Below are positions 42,773-49,131 of a stretch of 49,131 nt of DNA, piece after piece. The stretch is from Clostridia bacterium (lineage in GTDB: Bacteria > Bacillota > Clostridia > UMGS1840). Location of the stretch: assembly GCA_017936745.1 (NCBI GenBank), contig JAGBEY010000007.1:1-49131 (forward strand), read 5' to 3'. Position 1 is the first letter of the stretch, and every line of letters begins with the position of its first letter. The position numbers and the translations under genes were made by a program. The notes under the pieces are model-generated. The model had not been told where the DNA came from, did no database searches, and was given only the letters and a program-made list of their open reading frames with translations.

Positions 42773-42801
42773 TTGCATTTGGTACGATTGTATGCTATAC
42801 T
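42773..42801 (+). promoter_or_regulatory. Promoter of the XerC/D-like gene
   Basis: -35 TTGCAT (42773-42778) and -10 TATACT (42796-42801), 17-bp spacer. Confidence 0.65.
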
Positions 42802-42844
42802 GAAAAAAAGGATAAAAAGTGACAAAACGGGAGGTGGATTTGTT

Positions 42845-43819
42845 TTGAACGACTATATGAAAAATCATTCACAGCTTGTGCGGAATTTTTTATCGCATAA
42901 GCTGACCATTGAAGGAAAATCTCCGCTGACCGTAAAAGAATATGCCTACGATTTGCAGACCTTTCTCCGCTACATTGTGAAGCAAAAAGAACATTCCTCT
43001 CTCCCTCTCGAGGAAATTCCCATTCACCATGTAGATATTGAACTCATCAAATCCATTGAATTGACTGATATCTATGAATATCTGATGTACCTGAGCAAGG
43101 AAAAGAACAACGGTGTCAAATCCAGAGCCAGAAAGCTTTCCTGCATCAAATCCTTTTATAAATATCTTCACGTAAAGGTGCATCTTCTGGACAAAGACAT
43201 TGCCAAGGATCTGGAAATGCCGAAAACCCCGAAAAGCCTGCCCCGCTATTTAGAATTAAAGGAAGCCGAGATGCTCTTAAATGCCGTTGGCGGAAAAACC
43301 AGGGAACGGGATTACCTGATGCTTATGATTCTTTTAAACTGCGGACTTCGTGTTTCGGAGCTTCAGAACATCAAGCTCTCCGATATTAAGGAAGATACCC
43401 TCACTGTCACAGGAAAAGGCAACAAGGAACGACAGCTCTTTTTAAACGATGCAACAAAAAAAGCACTGGAGGACTATCTTGAGGTTCGCAAAGGCTCAAA
43501 ATGCCCATCGTTGCTTCTATCATCACGGGGAACTCCCATTTCGATTGCCGGGATTCAGTACACTATGAAAAATCTGTTTCGCAAGGCGGGTCTGGATGCC
43601 ACGAGGCTATCCACCCACAAGCTTCGTCATACAGCAGCAACCCTGATGTATAAGCACGGCAAAGTGGATATCAAAACCCTGCAAAGAGTGTTGGGGCACG
43701 AGCATTTAAACACAACGGAAATTTATACCCATACCGATGATACCATGGTGAAAGAAGCCATTGACCAGAATCCGCTTGCTCACTTTGAAAAAACAGATAA
43801 TCATAATAAACAGCATTGA
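42845..43819 (+). CDS. Tyrosine recombinase of XerC/XerD type
   Basis: A 324-residue recombinase with full catalytic set: Arg in NCGLRVSELQN, Lys in GKGNKERQL, His-x-x-Arg in STHKLRHTAAT, His in LGHEHLNTTEI and Tyr in YTHT. The N-terminal SAM-like domain begins FLSHKLTIEGKSPLTVKEYAYDL. The start is TTG 42845 after GGGAGGTGG; the next Met is three codons on. Its place between spoIIGA and yjbQ, with core genes around it, suggests a chromosomal Xer enzyme that resolves dimers, not a mobile-element integrase. It may be the single XerH/XerC-type enzyme of the cell. Confidence 0.85.
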   Translation: MNDYMKNHSQLVRNFLSHKLTIEGKSPLTVKEYAYDLQTFLRYIVKQKEHSSLPLEEIPIHHVDIELIKSIELTDIYEYLMYLSKEKNNGVKSRARKLSCIKSFYKYLHVKVHLLDKDIAKDLEMPKTPKSLPRYLELKEAEMLLNAVGGKTRERDYLMLMILLNCGLRVSELQNIKLSDIKEDTLTVTGKGNKERQLFLNDATKKALEDYLEVRKGSKCPSLLLSSRGTPISIAGIQYTMKNLFRKAGLDATRLSTHKLRHTAATLMYKHGKVDIKTLQRVLGHEHLNTTEIYTHTDDTMVKEAIDQNPLAHFEKTDNHNKQH

Positions 43820-43834
43820 GAAAGGAGCCTCACT

Positions 43835-44230
43835 ATGAATATTTGCAGCTTGGTAACCGGTCAGGAAGGGATGTATAACATCACCTCCGAAATCAAAAAA
43901 CAAATCGAAAAAAACAACTGGAGAGACGGTCTCCTTTTGGTGTACTGCCCTCACACCACTGCTTCGGTTGTGGTCAGTGAAAATGTGGACATTGATGTGA
44001 AGGCAGACATTTTAGCTGCCTATCGGGAAGCCTTTCCAAAAAAAGAAGAGCATCTGCATTATGAGGGGAATGCTTTTGCACATATCCGCTCCACCGTGTC
44101 GGGTGTATCGCTTCCCTTAATTGTAGAAAACACCAAGCCGGTATTAGGAGAGTTTCAGGGAATTTATTTTATGGAATTTGACGGGCCGAGAACGAGAAAC
44201 TATTACCTTAAATTTCTCCCCACTCCGTAA
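43835..44230 (+). CDS. YjbQ/UPF0047 family protein
   Basis: A 131-residue protein of the YjbQ family, some members of which show weak thiamine-phosphate synthase activity in vitro; the cellular role is unclear. The family motifs are visible: CPHTTASVVVSEN (metal-site His and Thr), HLHYEGNAFAHIRSTVSG near residue 75-92, and LGEFQGIYFMEFDGPRTR near the end. It follows the recombinase gene by 15 bp, behind GAAAGGAG, so the two form one operon closed by a terminator. Confidence 0.92.
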   Translation: MNICSLVTGQEGMYNITSEIKKQIEKNNWRDGLLLVYCPHTTASVVVSENVDIDVKADILAAYREAFPKKEEHLHYEGNAFAHIRSTVSGVSLPLIVENTKPVLGEFQGIYFMEFDGPRTRNYYLKFLPTP

Positions 44231-44251
44231 TGAACGAACATATCACCAAAT

Positions 44252-44285
44252 AAAAAACGGTATTGTTTTGCAATACCGTTTTTTA
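44252..44285. terminator. Bidirectional terminator after yjbQ
   Basis: AAAAAACGGTATTG pairs with CAATACCGTTTTTT around TTTTG. Core sequence ends here; the second mobile element begins within the next ~70 bp. Confidence 0.88.
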
Positions 44286-44359
44286 TTGTTACCGAAAGGA
44301 AAGACTGTATTCTTCCCTAATAGGTTCAAAAGAGAAGACAGACTTTTCTAAAAGCCTTA

Positions 44360-46060
44360 TTATTTCATGTTGTTTTCGTAGGACTGAATCATTTTTTTGA
44401 CGATGTTACCAGAACGAGCACCATACCTTAAACCGTTGCGAATGTACGTCATTTCCTTGAATGAAGAGGAAACTTTAATCTTTACTTCCAACCTCATTTC
44501 GGTTGCAGATACAGGAACTACATCAATTCTATCAACAAGAGTTTTAACTAAATTGTCAACTTCATCTTTATCCATATTACTGTTGGGGTCATACATCTTC
44601 TTGAACATCTTCTTAATTTCTTGAAGATTTTTAAAGTAGTCGCTTTCATCCTTGGCAGAATTTTCGAGAGCAAAAAGTTCTTCCTCAAGTTGACTGATAT
44701 AAACATTTTGTTCTCCGTTTCTCTCCTTGAACTCTTTTTTTGTAATAATATCTTCTTCAAGAAGTTCGAGAAGTTTATTTCGTCTGTTTCTTTCTTTTTC
44801 AAGTTGGTTTTTAAGGGATTGAACTTTTCTTTGGTTAACAGTATCCTTATCACTTTCTTGATAAATTTGGATGAAAGAATCAACGTACTCTTCAATATTT
44901 TCCATTATGTTTTTGAAGTAATCTCCAAGCATTGTATAAAGGTCACTTTCCATAATGGCGATAGATTCACAACTTTTTGCACCGAACCTTCTTTTTTCAC
45001 TGCAAAGCCATTGATAAACTTGTTCACCTTTTGACTTTTTATTTGAGAAATTTGTTCTCCAATATGGTTTACCGTGAACCTTACACCATACCTTACCTGT
45101 GAATACACTCTTATCTTTAAAAGAACGTTCACGACTTTTGATTGCAGTACTACGTTCCCTGAAAATTTCATTGCATCTTTCCCATAAATCTTCATTAACA
45201 ATAGCAGGGACTACTTCACCTGTTTCATCTTTATACATTATCCATTCATCTTCGGGAAGAAATCTCTGTTCTTTAGTACGATAGTCAACAATCTTAACCT
45301 TGTTACCACAGTAATATCCTTTATATTTTGGATTTTGTATTATACCGGAAATTGTATTATGATGAATACGAGTTCCATTCCTACCACGATAACCTTTATC
45401 GTAAATCATATCTTCGATTTTTCTTGTGCTGTATTCACCTGTTGCATAAGTTTCAAAAATGAATCTAACCATTTCGGCTTCGGGTTCATTGATAACAAGT
45501 TTTTTATCACATTTATCGTATCCAAAGATACGATTGTTACCCATAACCACACCGTTCTCAATAGAACGTTTATGTCCCCAACGAACTCTTTCAGAAAGTT
45601 TTCTTACTTCGTCTGCTGCTATACTTGACATAATGGTAAGTCTGAGTTCGCTATCAGTGTCTATTGTACATATGTTATCATTTTGGAAGAAAACACCGAC
45701 ACCACATCTAAGCAAATCTCTTGTGTAAGTCAAACTGTCAATGGTATTTCTTGCGAATCTTGAAACCTCTTTTGTGAGTATTAAATCAAACTGTCCGTCT
45801 TTTCCGTCTTTTATCATTCGCATAAACTCTTGACGGTTGACAGCACTTTCACCACGGATGCGGTCAACATATCCTTCAACATAAGTCCAATTAGGATTGT
45901 TTTGTATCATTTCAGAAAAATAACTCATCTGATGTTCGATGGAGTTTTCTTGTTCTTCTCTTGTGGTCGAAACACGTCCATAATAAGTAACTCTCATTGG
46001 TAAATCAAATATGGTTTTTCGTTCCATTCTCATTTGATTTGCAACTGCATATATATCCAT
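44360..46060 (-). CDS. Large serine recombinase
   Basis: Site-specific recombinase of the TnpX/large resolvase type, 566 residues. The resolvase domain (residues 22-170) has the catalytic Ser in YGRVSTTREEQENSIEHQ and ILTKEVSRFARN; the 'recombinase' domain (about 185-290) has GYDKCDKK, RGRNGTRIHHNTISGIIQNPKYKGY; a zinc ribbon follows (VWCKVHGKP and WLCSEKRR..AKSC), then a long coiled coil (about 415-490) and a C-terminal lobe. It would insert and excise the element between short core sites without host tRNA. GCGAGGT is seven bases before ATG 46060. Such genes lie at element ends, so the left boundary is probably 44285-44360. Confidence 0.92.
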   Translation of the reverse strand: MDIYAVANQMRMERKTIFDLPMRVTYYGRVSTTREEQENSIEHQMSYFSEMIQNNPNWTYVEGYVDRIRGESAVNRQEFMRMIKDGKDGQFDLILTKEVSRFARNTIDSLTYTRDLLRCGVGVFFQNDNICTIDTDSELRLTIMSSIAADEVRKLSERVRWGHKRSIENGVVMGNNRIFGYDKCDKKLVINEPEAEMVRFIFETYATGEYSTRKIEDMIYDKGYRGRNGTRIHHNTISGIIQNPKYKGYYCGNKVKIVDYRTKEQRFLPEDEWIMYKDETGEVVPAIVNEDLWERCNEIFRERSTAIKSRERSFKDKSVFTGKVWCKVHGKPYWRTNFSNKKSKGEQVYQWLCSEKRRFGAKSCESIAIMESDLYTMLGDYFKNIMENIEEYVDSFIQIYQESDKDTVNQRKVQSLKNQLEKERNRRNKLLELLEEDIITKKEFKERNGEQNVYISQLEEELFALENSAKDESDYFKNLQEIKKMFKKMYDPNSNMDKDEVDNLVKTLVDRIDVVPVSATEMRLEVKIKVSSSFKEMTYIRNGLRYGARSGNIVKKMIQSYENNMK

Positions 46061-46191
46061 AGTTTTACCTCGCTTTTTTTGAATTACATTATAATGTTAC
46101 CGCGCCGACCAAAGATTGTCAAGGCTCTACAGCAAATTACCAAATATTACATTATATATGTACAGCCGCATTTCTGCGGCCGTTCTTTTCG

Positions 46192-46329
46192 TTAAGCTGT
46201 TAATTTTTCGATTAAAGTTTTCATCCGATTACACTTGGCGAGGTCAATCATTCCTTTTGCAAGTAATATATCAGTCCATGCCGTAAGTGTTAATTTTTTT
46301 AGCAATAATTTTTCATCGCTTTTAGACAT
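46192..46329 (-). CDS. Small accessory protein of the serine-recombinase element (45 aa)
   Basis: A 45-codon gene beginning at ATG 46329 behind GGAAGGAGG. The product is basic and helical (LLLKKLTLTAWTDILLAKGMIDLAKCNRMKTLIEKL) with the short helix-turn-helix look of SHOCT-like mini-proteins often found next to recombinases in Firmicutes elements. It lies 131 bp upstream of the recombinase on the same strand. Function unknown; a recombination directionality factor is one possibility. Confidence 0.55.
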   Translation of the reverse strand: MSKSDEKLLLKKLTLTAWTDILLAKGMIDLAKCNRMKTLIEKLTA

Positions 46330-46429
46330 ATGGTTGGCCTCCTTCCATATAGAATAAATTTTCCCAATTCTCCATAATTATATTCCGAAAAATCATATTG
46401 ATTACTTTTTAAATTTTATACGTTTTTCA

Positions 46430-46600
46430 TACGACCTTGGCAGGCTCCACGGGACTCTCACCCTCTGTGTGGTTCTCACACAACCGCCCAATGCAGTGAC
46501 GCGTTCAAGACGGGAGTATCATTATTGCATCTGTGTGTCGTTGCCTGTGGTGTTGCCAATACCACATAATCGGAACAAACTTTTATGTAAAATTCGCTAT
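46430..46600 (-). ncRNA. Possible structured RNA or group II intron-like fragment
   Basis: No ORF is convincing here. The minus strand carries TGTGTGAGAACCACACA hairpin sequence, then AGGGTGAGAGTCCCGTGG, which resembles the conserved GGTGAGAGTCC segment of group II intron domain I, and GAGCCTGCC. GC content is clearly higher than in the surrounding element. It may be an intron remnant, an element-borne RNA, or a leader for the small gene at 46329. Confidence 0.3.
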
Positions 46601-46617
46601 ATATTTATAAAAGGAGT

Positions 46618-46740
46618 ATGAAGTCAAATTCTGCAAATAGTACAACAAAATTCACCGCTAAGCTCGGCACAGACTTAATGTATATGAAACAACTATTCTG
46701 CGGTCAGTGCCGCTTTCTTTTTCAAGGAACAAATATGTGA
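46618..46740 (+). CDS. Possible 40-aa peptide gene
   Basis: A 41-codon frame begins at ATG 46618 with AAAAGGAG only one base before it, closer than normal. The product is basic with a CGQC pair near the end (KQLFCGQCRFLFQ). A plus-oriented terminator at 46805-46840 supports some plus-strand transcript here. The frame also holds an inverted repeat (CGGCAC with GTGCCG), so it may be a small RNA and not a peptide gene. Confidence 0.25.
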   Translation: MKSNSANSTTKFTAKLGTDLMYMKQLFCGQCRFLFQGTNM

Positions 46741-46804
46741 GGCAATTATCAGCCTACAGAAATATACTTATAAAAAATAAATATATTTTTGTAGAATGGT
46801 AATC

Positions 46805-46840
46805 ATTGGGGTACGAATTGGGTTCGTACCCCAATTTTTT
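46805..46840 (+). terminator. Plus-strand terminator
   Basis: ATTGGGGTACGAA pairs with TTCGTACCCCAAT (13 bp) and is followed by six T on the plus strand only. It ends exactly at the stop of the convergent HTH gene, implying a plus-strand transcript upstream of it. Confidence 0.8.
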
Positions 46841-47079
46841 CACTCCGGTTTAAACTTATTGATAATACTTGATATAAGTTTTGCTTCGATGCGTTCTTGC
46901 ATATCTTCGTCAACATACTGACGTTCATTTCCTTCATCGTCCTTTATAATTCTTATACATTTACTTCGTGTAAACCCACGGAAGTGTGTTACTATTTGAT
47001 TTAATGCAATGGGGTCACCATTGACAGCAGAAACTATCGTTTCATACGGAATTGTTTTATATTTATTTTTGTTACTCAT
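46840..47079 (-). CDS. Helix-turn-helix protein of conjugative/mobilizable elements
   Basis: A 79-residue protein of the HTH_16-like group that accompanies a sigma-like gene in Tn916-type and related elements: PYETIVSAVNGDPIALNQIVTHFRGF then RSKCIRII and a helical tail. It probably binds DNA and takes part in element regulation. Its ATG directly follows the stop of the sigma-factor gene (TAAATG), so translation is coupled. Confidence 0.8.
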   Translation of the reverse strand: MSNKNKYKTIPYETIVSAVNGDPIALNQIVTHFRGFTRSKCIRIIKDDEGNERQYVDEDMQERIEAKLISSIINKFKPE

Positions 47080-47514
47080 TTAACCACCTTCCTCGGCAAT
47101 CAGTTCCTTCAGTAATTGCAATATTTTTTGTCTGCGCCTACATACCGTTGATTGAACGGCTTTGATTTCATTTGCAATTTCTTGGTCTGTTTTCTTTAAA
47201 AAATATGAATGAAGAATAATGTCGAGCTTGTCCTGTGGAAGCCGCTTCATAGCACAATATAAATCAGAATTAACAACGACTACCTTTACTATTTCATTAT
47301 CACTTGTGGTAATCCAAAAAGTTTGGTCTTCCAAAAAATATGTATCAGTTGTGGATAGTTGGTTCATTTCTGATTCTGTAAGGTCTGAAAACGACTTGTG
47401 TTTTTTCTGCCTTAAATTGAGTTCACGGTGAATATTTCGAGCTTCGTTCTCAATGACACGTAAACAGAAGGCAACAAGCTGAGCTTCAATCCTTTCTCTA
47501 TCAGCAAGGTTCAT
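47080..47514 (-). CDS. Element-borne sigma-70-like factor
   Basis: A 144-residue sigma-family protein like those encoded by Tn916-type elements. The C-terminal part has a region 4 HTH (MKRLPQDKLDIILHSYFLKKTDQEIANEIKAVQSTVCRRRQKIL); the N-terminal half has a helical region and a Ser/Thr-rich centre, with no clear region 2, so it may be a transcription activator rather than a full sigma factor. ATG 47514 follows AAAGGGGGT at seven bases; the 17-residue upstream extension is not used. A leader with terminator lies upstream. Confidence 0.8.
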   Translation of the reverse strand: MNLADRERIEAQLVAFCLRVIENEARNIHRELNLRQKKHKSFSDLTESEMNQLSTTDTYFLEDQTFWITTSDNEIVKVVVVNSDLYCAMKRLPQDKLDIILHSYFLKKTDQEIANEIKAVQSTVCRRRQKILQLLKELIAEEGG

Positions 47515-47643
47515 AAATTTACCCCCTTTTGCGTTCAACGAAAATGTTTGTGGATTTCTTTTCATTTAAGACACACTTGAAATTTTCGATTTATGCACAT
47601 TTTGAAAAATTTTTTTCAGAACATCGGGGGCGGTTCTCTTGCA

Positions 47644-47697
47644 AAATAAAAAGCACATTCACCTGACGGACATAATAAGCCCGTTGTGAATGTGCTA
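47644..47697 (-). terminator. Attenuator-like terminator upstream of the sigma-like gene
   Basis: Minus strand: AGCACATTCAC pairs with GTGAATGTGCT (11 bp) with an inner CGGGC/GTCCG helix and a following TTTTTATTTT. It lies between a consensus promoter and the gene, about 130 bases before it. Confidence 0.75.
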
Positions 47698-47731
47698 ATT
47701 TTTATAAAATTATTCGATATTTTCTTTTTCT

Positions 47732-47773
47732 TTAATACAAGTCTTTTTGCTGCCTTATGGTAATTCTCGTCAT
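47732..47773 (-). CDS. Putative 13-aa leader peptide
   Basis: A tiny frame begins at ATG 47773 behind TAAGGAG at eight bases and encodes MTRITIRQQKDLY. It lies in the 5' leader between a consensus promoter and an intrinsic terminator, like translational attenuators that control accessory genes of Tn916-type elements. No pattern of repeated codons identifies a signal. Confidence 0.4.
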   Translation of the reverse strand: MTRITIRQQKDLY

Positions 47774-47822
47774 AATTTTTCTCCTTAGATGTAGTGCCGT
47801 CATAAGCGAGGCGAGTATTACC

Positions 47823-47851
47823 ATTATATCATATTTCTGTTATTCTATCAA
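47823..47851 (-). promoter_or_regulatory. Promoter of the sigma-like/HTH operon leader
   Basis: Minus strand TTGATA (47851-47846) and TATAAT (47828-47823), 17-bp spacer, giving a leader of about 300 bases before the sigma-like gene. Confidence 0.75.
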
Positions 47852-47892
47852 TTATTTTTGACACGATTTATACATAATGACCTGAAAAATTT

Positions 47893-47926
47893 ATTCTAAA
47901 CCCGTCGATTTCGAGGGGTTTAGAAT
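47893..47926 (-). terminator. Terminator after the lipoprotein gene
   Basis: ATTCTAAACCC pairs with GGGTTTAGAAT; a U-rich tail (AAATTTTT) follows on the minus strand. Confidence 0.7.
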
Positions 47927-47991
47927 TTATGTTAGCATAGTAAAAAAATATATAAAGAAATCTTGTATTTTCATCAATAAAATTTTTATTG

Positions 47992-48684
47992 TTAATTCCA
48001 TCCGTAACCGACTTCGATTTCTTCAATTTCCGTATAGTTATCATATCGGGAAGCAATATAAGCCCATTGTTCATCTATTTGAAAGTATAAGTCATTTGCT
48101 TTGTCAACATTTATTCCAATGCTTTTATCCTTTTTTAATGCCTCATCTGTCTGTGTTCTCTTAAATGAAGAATAATCTTCTTCCGTGAAGTTGCCAACTT
48201 CAAAAACATCTTTATTTTTCTTTAAGTGTAATTCAGAACTGTAAGATTGTAACCCATCATTTTTGATTTCAAAATACTGTGGGTAAGCTTCCTGAAATTC
48301 AATCACTTTAGAGCCAACTTTCACTCCTGATGGTAACTCAAATCTATTATTTTCTTCATTCCAACACGAATTTAATAAAAAACATATAGCAATCCCATCG
48401 TCATTATACTCAATTTCAAGTTCCCTATCATCACTAATGCTAACGCTATTATAAACTAAATCCCCGTAATGGCAGTAAACAGTATCCAACACCGAACTTT
48501 CTTCCTTTTCGGCATTTCCAATATATTTTTCAATCGTTTTACGGTCATCACCTAATTTTAGTAATGTTTGTGATTTCGTATCGTAAATTCCCAAATCGGT
48601 ATTTTCATACTTTTGAGTAGATTGTGACGAACAACCAGAAATCATTGATGTGATTAGTACTAAAATAATTAGTTTTTTTATCAT
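47992..48684 (-). CDS. Lipoprotein of unknown function
   Basis: A 230-residue exported lipoprotein: signal segment KKLIILVLITSMISGC with the lipobox ISGC, so Cys18 would be lipidated. The rest is acidic and low in GC, with no family I recognise; recurring 'YCHYGDLVYNSVSISDDRELEIEYNDDGIAI' type beta strands suggest a small periplasmic-face beta domain. AAGGAG lies seven bases before ATG 48684. It is an accessory cargo gene of the second element, between the regulatory genes and the mobilization region. Confidence 0.75.
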   Translation of the reverse strand: MIKKLIILVLITSMISGCSSQSTQKYENTDLGIYDTKSQTLLKLGDDRKTIEKYIGNAEKEESSVLDTVYCHYGDLVYNSVSISDDRELEIEYNDDGIAICFLLNSCWNEENNRFELPSGVKVGSKVIEFQEAYPQYFEIKNDGLQSYSSELHLKKNKDVFEVGNFTEEDYSSFKRTQTDEALKKDKSIGINVDKANDLYFQIDEQWAYIASRYDNYTEIEEIEVGYGWN

Positions 48685-48857
48685 TTTTTATCTCCTTGAA
48701 TTTCAAATTATTATATATATTATAATATACTTTAACGAATTTGTCCACATATTAAAAAAACAAACTTTTGCCGATATAAACAAATATAAGAACGCATATT
48801 TTAAACATTTTAAGTGTGACTAATATATGAGAAAAACTAATTTTTGACAAACCAGCA

Positions 48858-48905
48858 AGCAAAGCGAGTGTGGCTACACTCACGAATTTTGGGATAATCC
48901 CAAAC
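48858..48905 (+). other. Candidate oriT region before mobC
   Basis: Two inverted repeats lie next to each other: GAGTGT-GGCT-ACACTC (48866-48881) and TTGGGATAATCCCAA (48889-48903), about 40 bases before a MobC-like gene. Such palindromes mark relaxase binding and nicking regions in mobilizable elements. The position supports oriT; the nick site cannot be read from sequence. Confidence 0.5.
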
Positions 48906-48939
48906 CCTTATTTTGAAACAGAAAGAGAGATGATGTCTG

Positions 48940-49131
48940 ATGGCTAATAGAAAGCGAAAAATGGTGCTTAGATGTCCTGTAACACAGGAAGAAAGGAATT
49001 TAATCGAAGACAAGATGAAACAACTCCACGCAACCAAAATTGGAGCATATTTGAGAAAAATGGCAATAGACGGATATGTTATATATCGGGACGATACGGA
49101 AATAAAAAATATGAATAAGCAACTACAGGCT
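48940..49131 (+). CDS. mobC: MobC-like mobilization protein, truncated by window end
   Basis: The first 64 residues of a relaxosome accessory protein. The sequence RKRKMVLRCPVTQEERNLIEDKMKQ followed by IGAYLRKMAIDG matches the ribbon-helix-helix N-terminus common to MobC proteins, which melt DNA at oriT for the relaxase. The ribosome site (GAAAGAGAG) is about 13 bases upstream, rather far; another start may be used. The relaxase gene is expected just beyond the window. Confidence 0.75.
   Translation, partial: MANRKRKMVLRCPVTQEERNLIEDKMKQLHATKIGAYLRKMAIDGYVIYRDDTEIKNMNKQLQA

Noticed and set aside
42845..43819. Integrase of a third mobile element
   Set aside because: It lies among core genes, is co-directional with yjbQ, and has no excisionase, cargo or repeat nearby; a chromosomal Xer-type role fits better.

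Overview
The window reads as chromosome of a spore-forming, anaerobic, low-to-mid GC Gram-positive bacterium of class Clostridia; the sequence does not let me name a genus. Support: a spoIIGA-sigE sporulation pair (41.2-42.6 kb), an NfnAB-type electron-bifurcating transhydrogenase, a MurT/GatD/FemX/CsaB cell-envelope operon, a DinR/LexA-type SOS box at recA, GTP-dependent PEP carboxykinase, RNase J and an FMN-riboswitch-controlled RibU. Promoters match the sigma-A consensus closely, often with exactly 17-bp spacers.

Layout. 0-3.2 kb: a leucine-type leader peptide and terminator, then leuA and aroB. 3.2-8.0 kb, minus strand: an intact block of phage structural genes (scaffold, major capsid, terminator, small protein, head-tail adaptor, nozzle-like protein, small membrane protein) with no portal, terminase, integrase or lysis gene. 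8.2-10.6 kb: serC-serA. 10.65-11.3 kb: a tandem pair of ~310-bp noncoding repeats. 11.3-13.1 kb: two consecutive genes (an 11-cysteine small protein and a surface 'stalk' protein), each behind a long leader RNA that begins at its predicted start site and carries a terminator with a competing antiterminator. 13.1-30 kb: housekeeping genes murA, cdaA-cdaR, FMN riboswitch-ribU, cinA-recA, pckA, rsmA, a patatin-like lipase and nfnAB. 26.8-34.6 kb: rnjA, then murT-gatD-femX, a radical-SAM-associated protein and a glycosyltransferase-CsaB fusion. The GatD here lacks both catalytic residues of its glutaminase site.

34.9-40.4 kb is a decayed island beside tRNA-Ser(CGA): tyrosine integrase and excisionase, a DUF6076-like protein, a MATE pump, fused remnants of a PAS protein and an AAA ATPase, and a striking ~700-bp field of short hairpins strung on constant spacers. 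40.5-44.3 kb returns to core sequence: tRNA-fMet, tRNA-Leu, a small YtxH-like gene, sigE, spoIIGA, a XerC/D-like recombinase and yjbQ. From ~44.3 kb to the end lies the left part of a second, mobilizable element: large serine recombinase, small accessory ORFs, HTH protein and sigma factor behind a leader with terminator, a lipoprotein, an oriT-like palindrome region and a MobC-like protein cut by the window edge.

The strongest leads are the catalytically dead GatD, the hairpin-array field (compensatory stem changes, an exactly inverted hairpin, and spacers that flip orientation), the orphan podovirus-like capsid cassette, and the two unassigned leader RNAs.
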